Shown: positions 53,780 to 62,852 of the stretch, one piece after another | Numbering within the stretch: position 1 is the stretch's first letter | How the letters are laid out: the number at the start of each line of letters is the position of its first letter | Assembly (NCBI GenBank): GCA_023436145.1 | Contig: JAEZKP010000095.1 | Location: 1-64,000, forward strand | Direction: 5' to 3' | Source: Fibrobacterota bacterium | GTDB lineage: Bacteria > Fibrobacterota > Chitinivibrionia > Chitinivibrionales > Chitinispirillaceae | Length of the DNA stretch: 64,000 bases | Program-made: the position numbers and the translations under genes | The notes under the pieces: generated by a model | The model's database searches: none | Told to the model about the DNA's origin: nothing | What the model saw: only the letters and a program-made list of their open reading frames with translations

Positions 53780-54083
53780 CAGGTGATTATAATATTTTTA
53801 TATTATCCAGCATTATCCTTGGATGATGTTGTTCTGATAGCTGCGTCTTTCGCAGTGAAAATATTTTTGTGTAATCTTTATAATTAATTTTTCAATTGAA
53901 AGTTTGTGATATATAAATATATCGCTAGCTAATTCAATTTTAGGATTTTGTTATAGCTATTGTTATCCGATTTTTTTATCTTATGGTGATATATTGTAAT
54001 CTGAAGAATGTTTTAATTAATCGTTAAAATAACTGAGTTCCTATATTTATAGGGAAAATTAGATTACGGACGGGGGAAAATTT
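53780..54083. promoter_or_regulatory. Control region of the GH67 gene
   Basis: This very AT-rich stretch holds the palindrome at 53908-53923, a half-site-like GATATATTGTAATC near 53988, and a second perfect palindrome CCTATA-TT-TATAGG at 54040-54053, about 30 bases before the start codon. A tightly regulated promoter is likely; I cannot place its -10 and -35 boxes. Confidence 0.45.
53908..53923. promoter_or_regulatory. GATATA-N4-TATATC palindrome upstream of GH67
   Basis: GATATA, TAAA, TATATC keeps all 12 fixed positions of the xylB operator and is a perfect 7+2+7 inverted repeat. It lies about 160 bases upstream of the alpha-glucuronidase ATG. Confidence 0.6.
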
Positions 54084-56756
54084 ATGTCGCAGCGAGATGC
54101 ATTCTTTGTATCATTACTTTGTTTTCTGTTGTTTTCCGCTCTGATGCCGATAAGCCTTTTTGCTTATGACGGTTCTGAGACCTGGTTGCACTATACAGCT
54201 GTTCCAACCGAACTGAAAGCCGGATATGATGCTGTTTGCCAGAGTCTTGTAATTTCCAATCCTGAATCTGATACGCTCAAAAATGCTAAATCGGAAATGG
54301 ATCTAGCCATGAAGGAGTTGCTTGGAAAGACTCTGTCGGTTAGTACCTCCGTAGCAGCAGGTGCGATCGTTCTGGCACCGGAAGGTTCTCCACTTGTCGC
54401 ATCAGCCGGAATTGATTATGGTTCTATTAATAAAGAGGGATTTATCATTAAAAGTGCAGGTAATGCCACCTACATTACAGGTAAGACAGAAGTTGGTGTA
54501 TTACGAGGAGTGTTTACCTTTTTACGACAGATGCAGTTAGGTAAATCGATATCGAATTTAGACATTAAAGAGAGTCCTTATTTTGCTTACCGTGTGTTAG
54601 ACCACTGGTATCACCATTACCAATTTAAAGGGCAAAGTGCAGAACGATTGTATGGGGGAGACCGTGTCTTCAAAATGGAGAACTTTGGGAATCTGAACAA
54701 GGAGAGCCCTGAAAGAACATTGGTAATAAATTACTGCCGTATGGCAGCTTCGCTGGGGCTTAATGGTGTTACTCCAGACTGTGTAAATACTGTGACTATG
54801 GGATCAGTAAACTGGCAGGTGCTTCAGGAAGACAAGCTTAAAACTCAAAAAGTATTTGCTGATATTATCGGCACATGGGGGCTTAAATATTACCTGTCAG
54901 TATCGTACAACAGCCCTAATTTAATCTCAAATATATCTTCTGATCCCCGCAAACCGGAGACCGTGAGATGGTGGCAGGACAGAGTGAAAATGGTAGTCAA
55001 ATATTGCCCTAATTTTGGCGGTTTCCTTATGAAGGCTGATTCCGAGGATGAACAGGGACCTCTATCTGTTTTTAATTCTGACCAGGCAACAGGTGCTGCT
55101 CCACTAGCTGAGGCTCTTGGAGAATATGGTGTCCTGATATGGCGCACTTTTATTTATACTAAAAGTAAAAACGATGATTTTGCTGTTACTCAGATGGAAA
55201 CGTTTCACGGTAAGACGTGGCATAAGAATGTAATTCTACGCATGAAAGATGGCCCCCGTGATTTTCAGGTGGTTGAACCACCAAATTTTATAGCCACAAT
55301 TGGTGGTGCTCGTCTTGGTATGGAGCTTCAGGTTACTCAGGAGTATACTGGACAGGATAAACATGTCTGCTGGTTGGTACCAAAATGGAAACAGGTTTTT
55401 GACTGTAATATGGTTGGTGCTCAAATTCGTGAGGGAGTAGAAGGAACCAAGATGCATCAGATTCTCACCGGTGATAATACCTGGGAAAATGGTGGAGGTA
55501 TCTGGGGAATCAGTAATCTCAGTAATGCTAAAAACTGGACTGGTCATTATCTGCATCAGGCGAATGCTTACGGATTTGGCCGTCTTACCTGGAATCCACT
55601 CCTCAGTGCAGATCAGATCGCTGATGAGTGGATTCGTTGCAGTTTCGCAAATGGAAATCATTCGGCCGTTCAGTTTATTATTAATGACATTCTGAAAAAA
55701 TCCTGGAAAACTTATGAGGATTATACCATATCTTACAGTGCACTGATGCCGGCTGTAGGTAATAATGATCATTATGAAATCGATTTTGATAACATGGATG
55801 GTGCGGGTTTCCTGACTCCGTTTTTCATGAATCTTACCAATGATGGCATCGGAGTTGACAGAACACCAAAGGCGAGCAAATTTTCTCAGTATCTTCCAAA
55901 GCAATTGACTGATTCACTTTGCGATATCACTAAATGTCCAGAGGACTACCTGTTGTTTTTCCATCACTGCAAATGGGAGTACAAGATGAAATCGGGGATG
56001 ACCCTGATTCAAAGTCTACATCATAATCATTTCAAAGGAGTCCGGCAGGTAAAAAGGTTTATTAACAATTGGAAGCTGCTTAATGGCAAAGTTGACAGTG
56101 AAATTTATACCCATGTTTTAGACAAGCTTAATACTCAATTAAAAGATGCAACAAGGTGGGCAAACACTTTTAGAAAGCAATTCGGGAAACGGTACAATAA
56201 AGCTGTGGGATGTGACCTGCAGATAGTTGAACCTGATGCAGACAAAGCAATAACCATTGCCAAAGGTGAAAGTGTCGATCTTTCTTCAAAATTTACTGAT
56301 CAGAATGGCGCAAATGTGACGGAAACCATTAACTGGAGTGTAAGTGATGGTGGCACAATTGATGCCACAACCGGAACAAAAGTCAAATTTTCTGCAGCTG
56401 AAAATGGGGTATATGAGGTAACTGCATCCATTGCTTCGCTTCCCGATCTCAAGGACAAAATCCAAATTTTTGTAGGAGAATGGTGGGACCCACCGGTTGG
56501 GGTTAAAAAGACCGTATCAAATTCGCTGGCTAAAGTAGCGCTGAGAATTTCCAACACTCCTCACTCAATCATCATTTCAACTCCAATAGAGGGTAATCTT
56601 GACATTATAGGTTTGAACGGTCGTGTCATGAAATCTGTTGCTGTTCCCAGTAGCGGAAAAGTTGAACTGAATACCAATGCAATTGGAAGCGGACTTTATC
56701 TTGTCCGGTTAAAGGGAATGCAACAGGAATTGAAGAGTAAGTTGCTTGTACGATAG
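54084..56756 (+). CDS. GH67 alpha-glucuronidase with sorting-type tail
   Basis: GH67 enzymes remove 4-O-methyl-glucuronic acid from the ends of xylo-oligosaccharides. The 890-residue protein has a signal peptide (about 1-27), the family ETWLHY opening, RVLDHWYHHY, the catalytic acid Glu321 in LMKADSE, the base pair Asp393 (PRDFQ) and Glu420 (TQEYTGQ), and FFHHCKWEYKMKSG. These catalytic spacings agree with characterised members. After about residue 720 come an Ig-like domain (NWSVSDGGTIDA) and a type IX-like tail (GSGLYLVRLKGMQQE). Most GH67 enzymes are intracellular, so the signal peptide and tail are noteworthy. GGGGG lies before the ATG. Confidence 0.92.
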   Translation: MSQRDAFFVSLLCFLLFSALMPISLFAYDGSETWLHYTAVPTELKAGYDAVCQSLVISNPESDTLKNAKSEMDLAMKELLGKTLSVSTSVAAGAIVLAPEGSPLVASAGIDYGSINKEGFIIKSAGNATYITGKTEVGVLRGVFTFLRQMQLGKSISNLDIKESPYFAYRVLDHWYHHYQFKGQSAERLYGGDRVFKMENFGNLNKESPERTLVINYCRMAASLGLNGVTPDCVNTVTMGSVNWQVLQEDKLKTQKVFADIIGTWGLKYYLSVSYNSPNLISNISSDPRKPETVRWWQDRVKMVVKYCPNFGGFLMKADSEDEQGPLSVFNSDQATGAAPLAEALGEYGVLIWRTFIYTKSKNDDFAVTQMETFHGKTWHKNVILRMKDGPRDFQVVEPPNFIATIGGARLGMELQVTQEYTGQDKHVCWLVPKWKQVFDCNMVGAQIREGVEGTKMHQILTGDNTWENGGGIWGISNLSNAKNWTGHYLHQANAYGFGRLTWNPLLSADQIADEWIRCSFANGNHSAVQFIINDILKKSWKTYEDYTISYSALMPAVGNNDHYEIDFDNMDGAGFLTPFFMNLTNDGIGVDRTPKASKFSQYLPKQLTDSLCDITKCPEDYLLFFHHCKWEYKMKSGMTLIQSLHHNHFKGVRQVKRFINNWKLLNGKVDSEIYTHVLDKLNTQLKDATRWANTFRKQFGKRYNKAVGCDLQIVEPDADKAITIAKGESVDLSSKFTDQNGANVTETINWSVSDGGTIDATTGTKVKFSAAENGVYEVTASIASLPDLKDKIQIFVGEWWDPPVGVKKTVSNSLAKVALRISNTPHSIIISTPIEGNLDIIGLNGRVMKSVAVPSSGKVELNTNAIGSGLYLVRLKGMQQELKSKLLVR

Positions 56757-57083
56757 ATTTTCGTAACAAACCCTCTATACCAGATCAATAAAATCAGGCT
56801 GGAGGGTAGTGTTTCAGAATTATGAGAAGTAAAATAGTACAGCAGCCTCAGATATTCTGCAATACGGGGATGCTCAGCAGGCTAGCAGCATCAGCTTATC
56901 GCAAAAAATATCAGCAACTCATTTGATAATCTGTACTATTTCCCTCAAACCATAATGTCAATGCAACTATGTAACATTCTTGATTTCCAATTGAATGTCG
57001 ACTTATTTTTTTAATCCTTGTTTATGTTTTTCATGAGCATAGATGTACCGAAATTAAAGCATTAATAACAGAAAAGGTTTATT
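56757..57083. other. Intergenic after GH67
   Basis: The stretch holds one imperfect stem (ACCCTC near 56770 with GAGGGT near 56802) without a T-tract and then AT-rich DNA leading to the next gene. No gene or RNA is supported. Confidence 0.45.
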
Positions 57084-57695
57084 ATGAAAGCCTTCACAAA
57101 TACAGGTATGTGTGTTGTCCTGTTGTCCTTTTGTATTTTCGCTGGTATGGATGGCGGTACAAAAAAAATCCGTCATTCCTTCACTGTGGGGCCAGCGCGT
57201 CCTTTGAGTAATACTTCCGTAAGCACCATTCCTGATACCAACTATAAGGAATTAAAGCTTGGTTGGGATGGCAGCTGGACCTTTATAGGGAACCCTTTTT
57301 ATAAAGCTGACAATACACTCTCAGGTTTAGGTTTTGGAGGAAAACTAAGTTACAGTATGTGGGAAAGAGATTCGACTCTTCATCCTGTGACTTTTCTTGG
57401 ATTACAGGGAATTGCGCGATACTATTTACCTTTTAATATACGTCATCTTGACATTTTCGGCCAGGTAGGTGGTGGTTTGTTTTTTGGAGAAAGTGGGTTC
57501 TCAGACCCTGATACACTTGATTGGAACGAATCTTCATTTACTCCTGTAATCAAAACCACCCAGTATTGGACTGGTATTAATTTCGGAGTGGGTATTGATT
57601 TGTTTGTAGTAGAACTGATGCCGATTATGAACATGGTATTTACAAAAAACGATGTGTCCGTATGGTTGTCACTTAATTTTGGGATGACCTTCTGA
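57084..57695 (+). CDS. Outer-membrane beta-barrel protein
   Basis: A 203-residue protein with a signal peptide (about 1-21), repeated Gly/aromatic beta-strands (LSGLGFGGKLSYSMW, DIFGQVGGGLFFG) and the C-terminal LSLNFGMTF expected for BAM-inserted barrels. The size suggests eight strands, an OmpA-like or OmpW-like barrel. It precedes a larger barrel gene by 14 bases and probably shares its transcript. Function not recognised. Confidence 0.7.
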   Translation: MKAFTNTGMCVVLLSFCIFAGMDGGTKKIRHSFTVGPARPLSNTSVSTIPDTNYKELKLGWDGSWTFIGNPFYKADNTLSGLGFGGKLSYSMWERDSTLHPVTFLGLQGIARYYLPFNIRHLDIFGQVGGGLFFGESGFSDPDTLDWNESSFTPVIKTTQYWTGINFGVGIDLFVVELMPIMNMVFTKNDVSVWLSLNFGMTF

Positions 57696-57709
57696 AGGGG
57701 ACGGGAAAA

Positions 57710-59149
57710 ATGAAAAATTTTATTATATCATTGATTTTTTTAATAACAGCTGCTTTGTACCTGAATGCGCAGGATAGCTTTGCAGACACTGGTCTGAGTT
57801 ATCCTTCAACTACATCCCAGTCCTATGAAGAAACTGCCACCGATGAAGGATCCAGGTTTTCAGAAAATACCGAAAAAGTATTAAATGAAATTACTACAGT
57901 AAATTCTGAAAATTCAGAAAGTGAGCAGAACATTCCGGAGGCAACCGAAGAAGGCAAAAGATCCGTCCTTTCACATGTTCAGTGGGGAGCCACTGTCGAT
58001 ATGCAGGTCGATAAGGAGATGTGGGATGAGTTCGGTGAGGACATGAAAAACCGGCTTCAATATGCAAGTCTTACCCATTGGTATCGTAAGGTCGCAGATG
58101 ATTTTTGGCTACGTGTTGCGCTAAGAGCAAAGTATAGCCACAAATATTTTGAAAGTGCATTCTCGTTACGTTTTTATCCTTACTGGACAATGCGTCGTAA
58201 AGGTGATTTCCAAACCGGTAACGACCTTAACAGGTATCTGGACGTCCTTGAAATTAACCAGGCATATTTAAAAACATTCAAGAATTTTGGGAACGAAGAT
58301 AGAAATTTTGGATTACATTTCAAAGTCGGTCGCGATGGACTTCTAAGTACTGGCAGTCAGCTCTTTGGTAATTATCTGGAATTGCCTACTGCCGGATATG
58401 GTGAAAGTCGTAATGTAACGGTTGTTGGTCCATTCAAAAACCGTAAAGTGTTTGCTAATCAACTGGAAATCGGCCTTAATTTTAAATTTGGAGACTTTTT
58501 TTCCGGAACTACCTCCTTGATGCTAGGTGGTAACGTTAATAACAAACAATGGTATTCTGCACCTACACCTCCTATTTCTGAAGAGATGGATTCGAAACTC
58601 TCTGCAGGGTTTACCCGCGGATACCAGGATTTCTATTTTTGGAAAGAAAGGATTCATTTAGGGGCCGGATTCCGCGTTTACACAACTAAGGCAACCAAGA
58701 CTGAACCTGTGGTGACTATCGATGAAGAAGGCCTGGCTGAAACCACATCGACATCATTTCCGGCTGACAGCAGGTTTATCAATGGTGACTGGACATTTGA
58801 TATCACTATTTTACCAGACTGCAAATTTTATTCTGAGTTTGGATTCCAGAAACTTGGTTTCAGATCGATTGCTGGTGTAGTACGCCCATTTACAGCAGGT
58901 ATAACGATTCCTACCGGAGGTATTCTTGATATACTGGCAGTTGAAATAGAAAATGTCTCAAATACCTTTTTCAGCGACGTGAGCAGGCGTGACCCGGTAG
59001 GAAACCGTAAGGATACCAGATCCTTTGCATGGGGAATTGTTATAGATAAGTGGTTTATAAAAGAGCGTGCAGGTATCTCCTGGGGAGTTTACACAGGGAA
59101 TGCTTATGGTGACATGAAAACTTCGTTGAGATTGACTTCTAATTTTTAA
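57710..59149 (+). CDS. Porin-like outer-membrane protein with acidic N-terminal region
   Basis: The 479-residue protein has a signal peptide (about 1-20), then an acidic Ser/Thr/Glu-rich, probably disordered segment (about 24-82), then a barrel of long alternating strands ending SLRLTSNF. The size fits a 16- to 18-strand porin. Its position after the alpha-glucuronidase suggests passage of glucuronate or oligosaccharides, but nothing in the sequence fixes the substrate. GGGGA precedes the ATG, and a good terminator follows. Confidence 0.7.
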   Translation: MKNFIISLIFLITAALYLNAQDSFADTGLSYPSTTSQSYEETATDEGSRFSENTEKVLNEITTVNSENSESEQNIPEATEEGKRSVLSHVQWGATVDMQVDKEMWDEFGEDMKNRLQYASLTHWYRKVADDFWLRVALRAKYSHKYFESAFSLRFYPYWTMRRKGDFQTGNDLNRYLDVLEINQAYLKTFKNFGNEDRNFGLHFKVGRDGLLSTGSQLFGNYLELPTAGYGESRNVTVVGPFKNRKVFANQLEIGLNFKFGDFFSGTTSLMLGGNVNNKQWYSAPTPPISEEMDSKLSAGFTRGYQDFYFWKERIHLGAGFRVYTTKATKTEPVVTIDEEGLAETTSTSFPADSRFINGDWTFDITILPDCKFYSEFGFQKLGFRSIAGVVRPFTAGITIPTGGILDILAVEIENVSNTFFSDVSRRDPVGNRKDTRSFAWGIVIDKWFIKERAGISWGVYTGNAYGDMKTSLRLTSNF

Positions 59150-59198
59150 GTTTGCAAGTAGTCGTATGTGTAAAAAATCATCATAGATATTCAAACCC

Positions 59199-59236
59199 AT
59201 GCCACCTGTTTTACTAAGGTGGCATTTCTGTTTTTC
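59199..59236 (+). terminator. Terminator after the porin gene
   Basis: ATGCCACCT (59199-59207) pairs perfectly with AGGTGGCAT (59217-59225), followed by a T-rich run. Confidence 0.8.
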
Positions 59237-59271
59237 AAAAAAACGAAAGTCAAGATAAGAGGTGAATCCTT

Positions 59272-60726
59272 ATGGATAAAAAAGCTGATATAGCAGTAAT
59301 AGGCCTCGCTGTAATGGGCCAGAATCTCATTTTAAACATGAACGATCATGGTTATACGGTTGTTGCCTATAACCGCACTGTCTCCAAAGTCGATGATTTC
59401 CTTAACAATGCCGCTAAAGGAACCAATGTCATCGGTGCTCATTCTGTACAGGAGATGGTGGAGCTTCTTAAAACCCCCCGCAAAGTTATGCTGATGGTAA
59501 AGGCGGGTGAGCCGGTCGATGCGGAAATCGAAAAACTGCTGCCTCATCTCTCCCCTGGCGACTGTATAATTGACGGCGGGAACTCTCACTTTACCGATAC
59601 CATCAGACGAACAAAATATCTGGAAGAAAAAGGATTTTTATATATTGGTACCGGTGTTTCCGGCGGTGAGGAAGGGGCCAGAAGAGGACCCTCAATCATG
59701 CCCGGAGGAAGCGAAAAGGCTTGGCCATTAGTTAAGGATATCTTTAAAGATATCTCTGCAAAAACTCCTGATGGAGTTCCATGCTGTGACTGGGTAGGCT
59801 CTGATGGTGCCGGGCATTACGTGAAAATGGCCCATAATGCCATTGAGTATGGTGATATCCAAATTATATGTGAAGCTTATCATCTACTGAAACAGGGCCT
59901 GGGACTCTCTGCCGATCAGATGCATCAGATTTTTGCCAGATGGAATACTACGGAACTGGACAGTTACCTTGTCGAGATTACCAGAGACATTCTGGCTTTT
60001 AAAGATAAAGACGGTGAACCGCTGGTAGAGAAAATTCTTGATAAAGCTGGACAAAAGGGAACCGGCAAATGGTTCAGTGTCAACTCTCTGGATCTTGGTA
60101 TTCCGGTGACACTGATCTCCGAGTCGGTTTATGCCCGGTGTCTTTCTGCTCTGAAGGAGGAACGCGTCAAAGCATCGAAAGTATTACACGGTCCTGACAC
60201 CCGATTTAAAGGCGATACTGAATCATTTGTGGAGGATATCCGCAAAGCTCTGCTCGCTTCCAAGATTGTCTCCTACACCCAGGGATTTATGTGCCTGCGT
60301 GAAGCCGCCAAAGAATACGGCTGGAACCTTGACTATGGCAATATCGCTCTTCTGTGGAGAAGCGGTTGCATTATCCGCAGTGTGTTTCTGGAAAAGATAA
60401 AGAATGCATTTGACAAAAATCCGGAGCTCTCAAATCTTCTTCTGGATGATTATTTCAGAAAAGTTGTCGATGATTGTCAGGCTTCCTGGAGAAAAGTGGT
60501 CATGACTGCTGTTGAGCTGGGGATTCCATTGCCTTCTTTCAGCTCTGCTCTGGCATTTTTTGATGGGTATAGATGCGAAAAGCTTCCCGCAAATCTCTTA
60601 CAGGCTATGCGTGACTATTTCGGGGCCCACACCTATAAACGTATAGATGCTCCTTCTGATCAGGTGTTCCATACAAACTGGACCGGTCGCGGTGGGGATG
60701 TTGCATCCGGAACTTATACCGTTTAA
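59272..60726 (+). CDS. gnd: 6-phosphogluconate dehydrogenase, decarboxylating
   Basis: Gnd oxidises 6-phosphogluconate to ribulose 5-phosphate and CO2 with NADP. The 484-residue length is the long homodimeric form. The Rossmann loop is GLAVMGQNL near 11, followed by IIDGGNSHFTDT, GVSGGEEGARRGPSIMPGG, the catalytic HYVKMAHNAIEYGD, and the C-terminal HTNWTGRGGD. AGAGGTG lies upstream. It is the first gene of a run with the uronate enzymes, linking gluconate-type acids and pentose phosphates. Confidence 0.95.
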   Translation: MDKKADIAVIGLAVMGQNLILNMNDHGYTVVAYNRTVSKVDDFLNNAAKGTNVIGAHSVQEMVELLKTPRKVMLMVKAGEPVDAEIEKLLPHLSPGDCIIDGGNSHFTDTIRRTKYLEEKGFLYIGTGVSGGEEGARRGPSIMPGGSEKAWPLVKDIFKDISAKTPDGVPCCDWVGSDGAGHYVKMAHNAIEYGDIQIICEAYHLLKQGLGLSADQMHQIFARWNTTELDSYLVEITRDILAFKDKDGEPLVEKILDKAGQKGTGKWFSVNSLDLGIPVTLISESVYARCLSALKEERVKASKVLHGPDTRFKGDTESFVEDIRKALLASKIVSYTQGFMCLREAAKEYGWNLDYGNIALLWRSGCIIRSVFLEKIKNAFDKNPELSNLLLDDYFRKVVDDCQASWRKVVMTAVELGIPLPSFSSALAFFDGYRCEKLPANLLQAMRDYFGAHTYKRIDAPSDQVFHTNWTGRGGDVASGTYTV

Positions 60727-60805
60727 CAGCTTGTCATCCGGCTGTTTTGGTTTACAGTGTTTAATGGCAGGATTATTATGAAGAAAGGCAAAACGGGGGT
60801 GATAA

Positions 60806-61660
60806 ATGAGCAATCGTGTTATAGATGATTTACAGGGCAAATGTTGCGTTGTAACCGGTGGGGCGGGGGTTATCTGCGGCTCACTGGTTGAAGCTCTGGC
60901 AAAGAATGGTGCTAAAACAGCAATTGTCGATCTTAATGGCGAGTTGGCTGTATCCAAAGCAAAAGAGATTGCACAGTCAACCGGAGGAAATGTAATTGGG
61001 GTTGCCGCAAATGTACTTCAGAAAGAATCTCTGGAAAATGCTAAAGCAACCATAAACGAAGCCTTTGGTCCCATCGACATGATCATAAACGGAGCTGGTG
61101 GAAATTCGCCTAAAGCAACTACGGCCGCCGAATTTTTTGAAAGTACTGATATTGAAAATCTGGAACGCACCTTTTTCGGACTGGATCTTGAGGGGTTCAG
61201 GTCAGTCTTTGATCTTAATTTTACAGGTACACTTCTTCCTACCATGGTATTTGCAAAAGATATGATCGCCAGTAAAAACGGGGGAGTTATACTGAATATC
61301 TCCTCTATGAATTCGTTTCGTCCCCTTACCAGGATACCAGCATATTCGGCTGCCAAGGCTTCGATAAACAATTTTACTTCATGGCTGGCTGTGCATTTGG
61401 CTCCCAGAAACATAAGAGTCAATGCGATAGCACCCGGTTTTTTCATCACCGGGCAAAACCGTTTCTTGCTGTACGATAAGGAAACCGGAAATTTAAGTGC
61501 ACGGGGAAAGAAAATTCTGGATGCGACTCCCATGCGTCGCTTCGGTACTCCTGATGAGCTGCAGGGTGCAGCACTCTTTCTGCTTTCAGATCAGTCAAAG
61601 TTTATCACCGGTATAGTAATCCCGATCGATGGCGGGTTCAGTGCTTATTCCGGTGTATGA
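60806..61660 (+). CDS. uxuB: Fructuronate reductase (D-mannonate oxidoreductase), SDR type
   Basis: The enzyme reduces D-fructuronate, the UxaC product, to D-mannonate. The 284-residue short-chain dehydrogenase has TGGAGVICG near 18, INGAGGNSPKATT, the Ser in NISSMNSFRPL, YxxxK in AYSAAKAS, and APGFFITGQNRFLL, a close match to the SDR-type UxuB of Bacillus rather than the long-chain enterobacterial type. GGGGGTGA lies upstream. Mannonate dehydratase, the next step, is not in the window and may lie beyond the right edge. Confidence 0.85.
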   Translation: MSNRVIDDLQGKCCVVTGGAGVICGSLVEALAKNGAKTAIVDLNGELAVSKAKEIAQSTGGNVIGVAANVLQKESLENAKATINEAFGPIDMIINGAGGNSPKATTAAEFFESTDIENLERTFFGLDLEGFRSVFDLNFTGTLLPTMVFAKDMIASKNGGVILNISSMNSFRPLTRIPAYSAAKASINNFTSWLAVHLAPRNIRVNAIAPGFFITGQNRFLLYDKETGNLSARGKKILDATPMRRFGTPDELQGAALFLLSDQSKFITGIVIPIDGGFSAYSGV

Positions 61661-61713
61661 TAAGGGAAAATACAGAATACTTTTTAAAAAAGTAAATAAA
61701 AAAATTAAAACCT

Positions 61714-61726
61714 GATTTCCGAAATC
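61714..61726. promoter_or_regulatory. Small palindrome between uxuB and the sugar kinase
   Basis: GATTTC, C, GAAATC is a perfect 6+1+6 palindrome 20 bases before the kinase start codon. It could be an operator or a processing stem; evidence is only the symmetry. Confidence 0.25.
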
Positions 61727-61745
61727 GATATATGGAGACAACAGC

Positions 61746-62828
61746 ATGAAATATGGTTTGAATATTGCGCCAAAAGGTGAATTCGATTTTATCTCCTTAG
61801 GTGCACTTGTACATAGGCTGGATCCTGGAATAATTCCTTTCCGCAAGGCTTCAGAGTGTCAGATTCATGTTAGTGGGGGAGAGTTTAACTGTGCAGCAAA
61901 TCTGTCCGACTGCTTTCGGCTTAATACAGCTGTGGTTACTGCAATGGTAGACTATCCAATAGGTGAGCTCATTGCTGAGCGGGTAAAGGCGATGGGTGTG
62001 ACACCTTTCTATAAAAGGTTTCAGCACAATGGTGTGAACGGCCCCAATATGGCAACTGTATATAGCGACCGGGGACGGGGGGTTCGTGCACCGGTAGTTT
62101 TTTATAACAGGTCAAATGAAGCTGCTGCTCAGCTTAAACCCGGTGATTTCGACTGGAAAAAGATATTTGCCAATGGTGTGCGCTGGTTTCACAGTGGAGG
62201 TATCTTTGCAGCATTATCAGATACCACTGGTAAATTGATAATGGAGGCTATGAAAGCGGCAAAGGAAGCCGGTGCTGTAGTTTCTTTTGATCTTAATTAT
62301 CGCGAAAAACTCTGGAATGTCTGGGGCGGTCAGGAGCGTGCTTTACGTCTTTATGATGAGATTGTAAGTAATGTGGATGTCCTGGTTGGCAATGAAGAAG
62401 ATCTTCAGAAAGGCCTGGGAATGAAGGGGCCGGAGGTGGAGAAAAAATCAAAACTCGATCCAGGAGTATTTCTGGGAATGATCGATTCTGTGGTGAAAAA
62501 ATATCCCGGAGTAAAAGTGGTAGCCACTACTCTGCGTGAAGTTCACTCCACTAACCACCACAGCTGGGGATCTGTCGCCTGGATCGATGGGAAAACCTAT
62601 GTTTCTCCTACAGCTGAACTCAATGTTTATGACCGGGTCGGGGGAGGGGATGGGTTTGCTTCCGGACTCTTTTATGGTTTACTCAATGGTGAAGAACCCG
62701 AAGAAGCAGTTAAGCTGGGCTGGGCTCATGGAGCGCTTCTTACCACTTTTCCCGGAGATACCACAATGGCGTCTCTCGAGCAGGTATGCGCCTTTGCCAG
62801 AGGTGGATCGGCACGCATTCAGCGATAG
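61746..62828 (+). CDS. kdgK: PfkB-family 2-keto-3-deoxygluconate kinase
   Basis: PfkB kinases phosphorylate sugars with ATP; in uronate pathways KdgK makes 2-keto-3-deoxy-6-phosphogluconate. The 360-residue protein has the N-terminal VSGGEFNCAANLS motif and the C-terminal catalytic YDRVGGGDGFASGL, with an insert near 240-275 making it longer than typical KdgK. The substrate is inferred from its place after the fructuronate reductase. GGAG lies nine bases before the ATG. Confidence 0.75.
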   Translation: MKYGLNIAPKGEFDFISLGALVHRLDPGIIPFRKASECQIHVSGGEFNCAANLSDCFRLNTAVVTAMVDYPIGELIAERVKAMGVTPFYKRFQHNGVNGPNMATVYSDRGRGVRAPVVFYNRSNEAAAQLKPGDFDWKKIFANGVRWFHSGGIFAALSDTTGKLIMEAMKAAKEAGAVVSFDLNYREKLWNVWGGQERALRLYDEIVSNVDVLVGNEEDLQKGLGMKGPEVEKKSKLDPGVFLGMIDSVVKKYPGVKVVATTLREVHSTNHHSWGSVAWIDGKTYVSPTAELNVYDRVGGGDGFASGLFYGLLNGEEPEEAVKLGWAHGALLTTFPGDTTMASLEQVCAFARGGSARIQR

Positions 62829-62852
62829 TACCTGAAAGGATAAGTTAAGTTT

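Noticed and set aside
53988..54002. Second operator copy upstream of GH67 (GATATATTGTAATC)
   Set aside because: The right half does not match the fixed bases; kept only as a half-site remark.
55230..55290. Apparent loss of a catalytic Asp in the GH67 enzyme (FHG instead of LDG)
   Set aside because: Counting residue spacings shows that the catalytic pair is the Asp of PRDFQ and the Glu of TQEY, both present.
55236..55904. 222-codon minus-strand frame
   Set aside because: It is inside the GH67 gene in an antisense frame and shows no family features.
61018..61533. 171-codon minus-strand frame
   Set aside because: Antisense to the fructuronate reductase gene, with no independent support.
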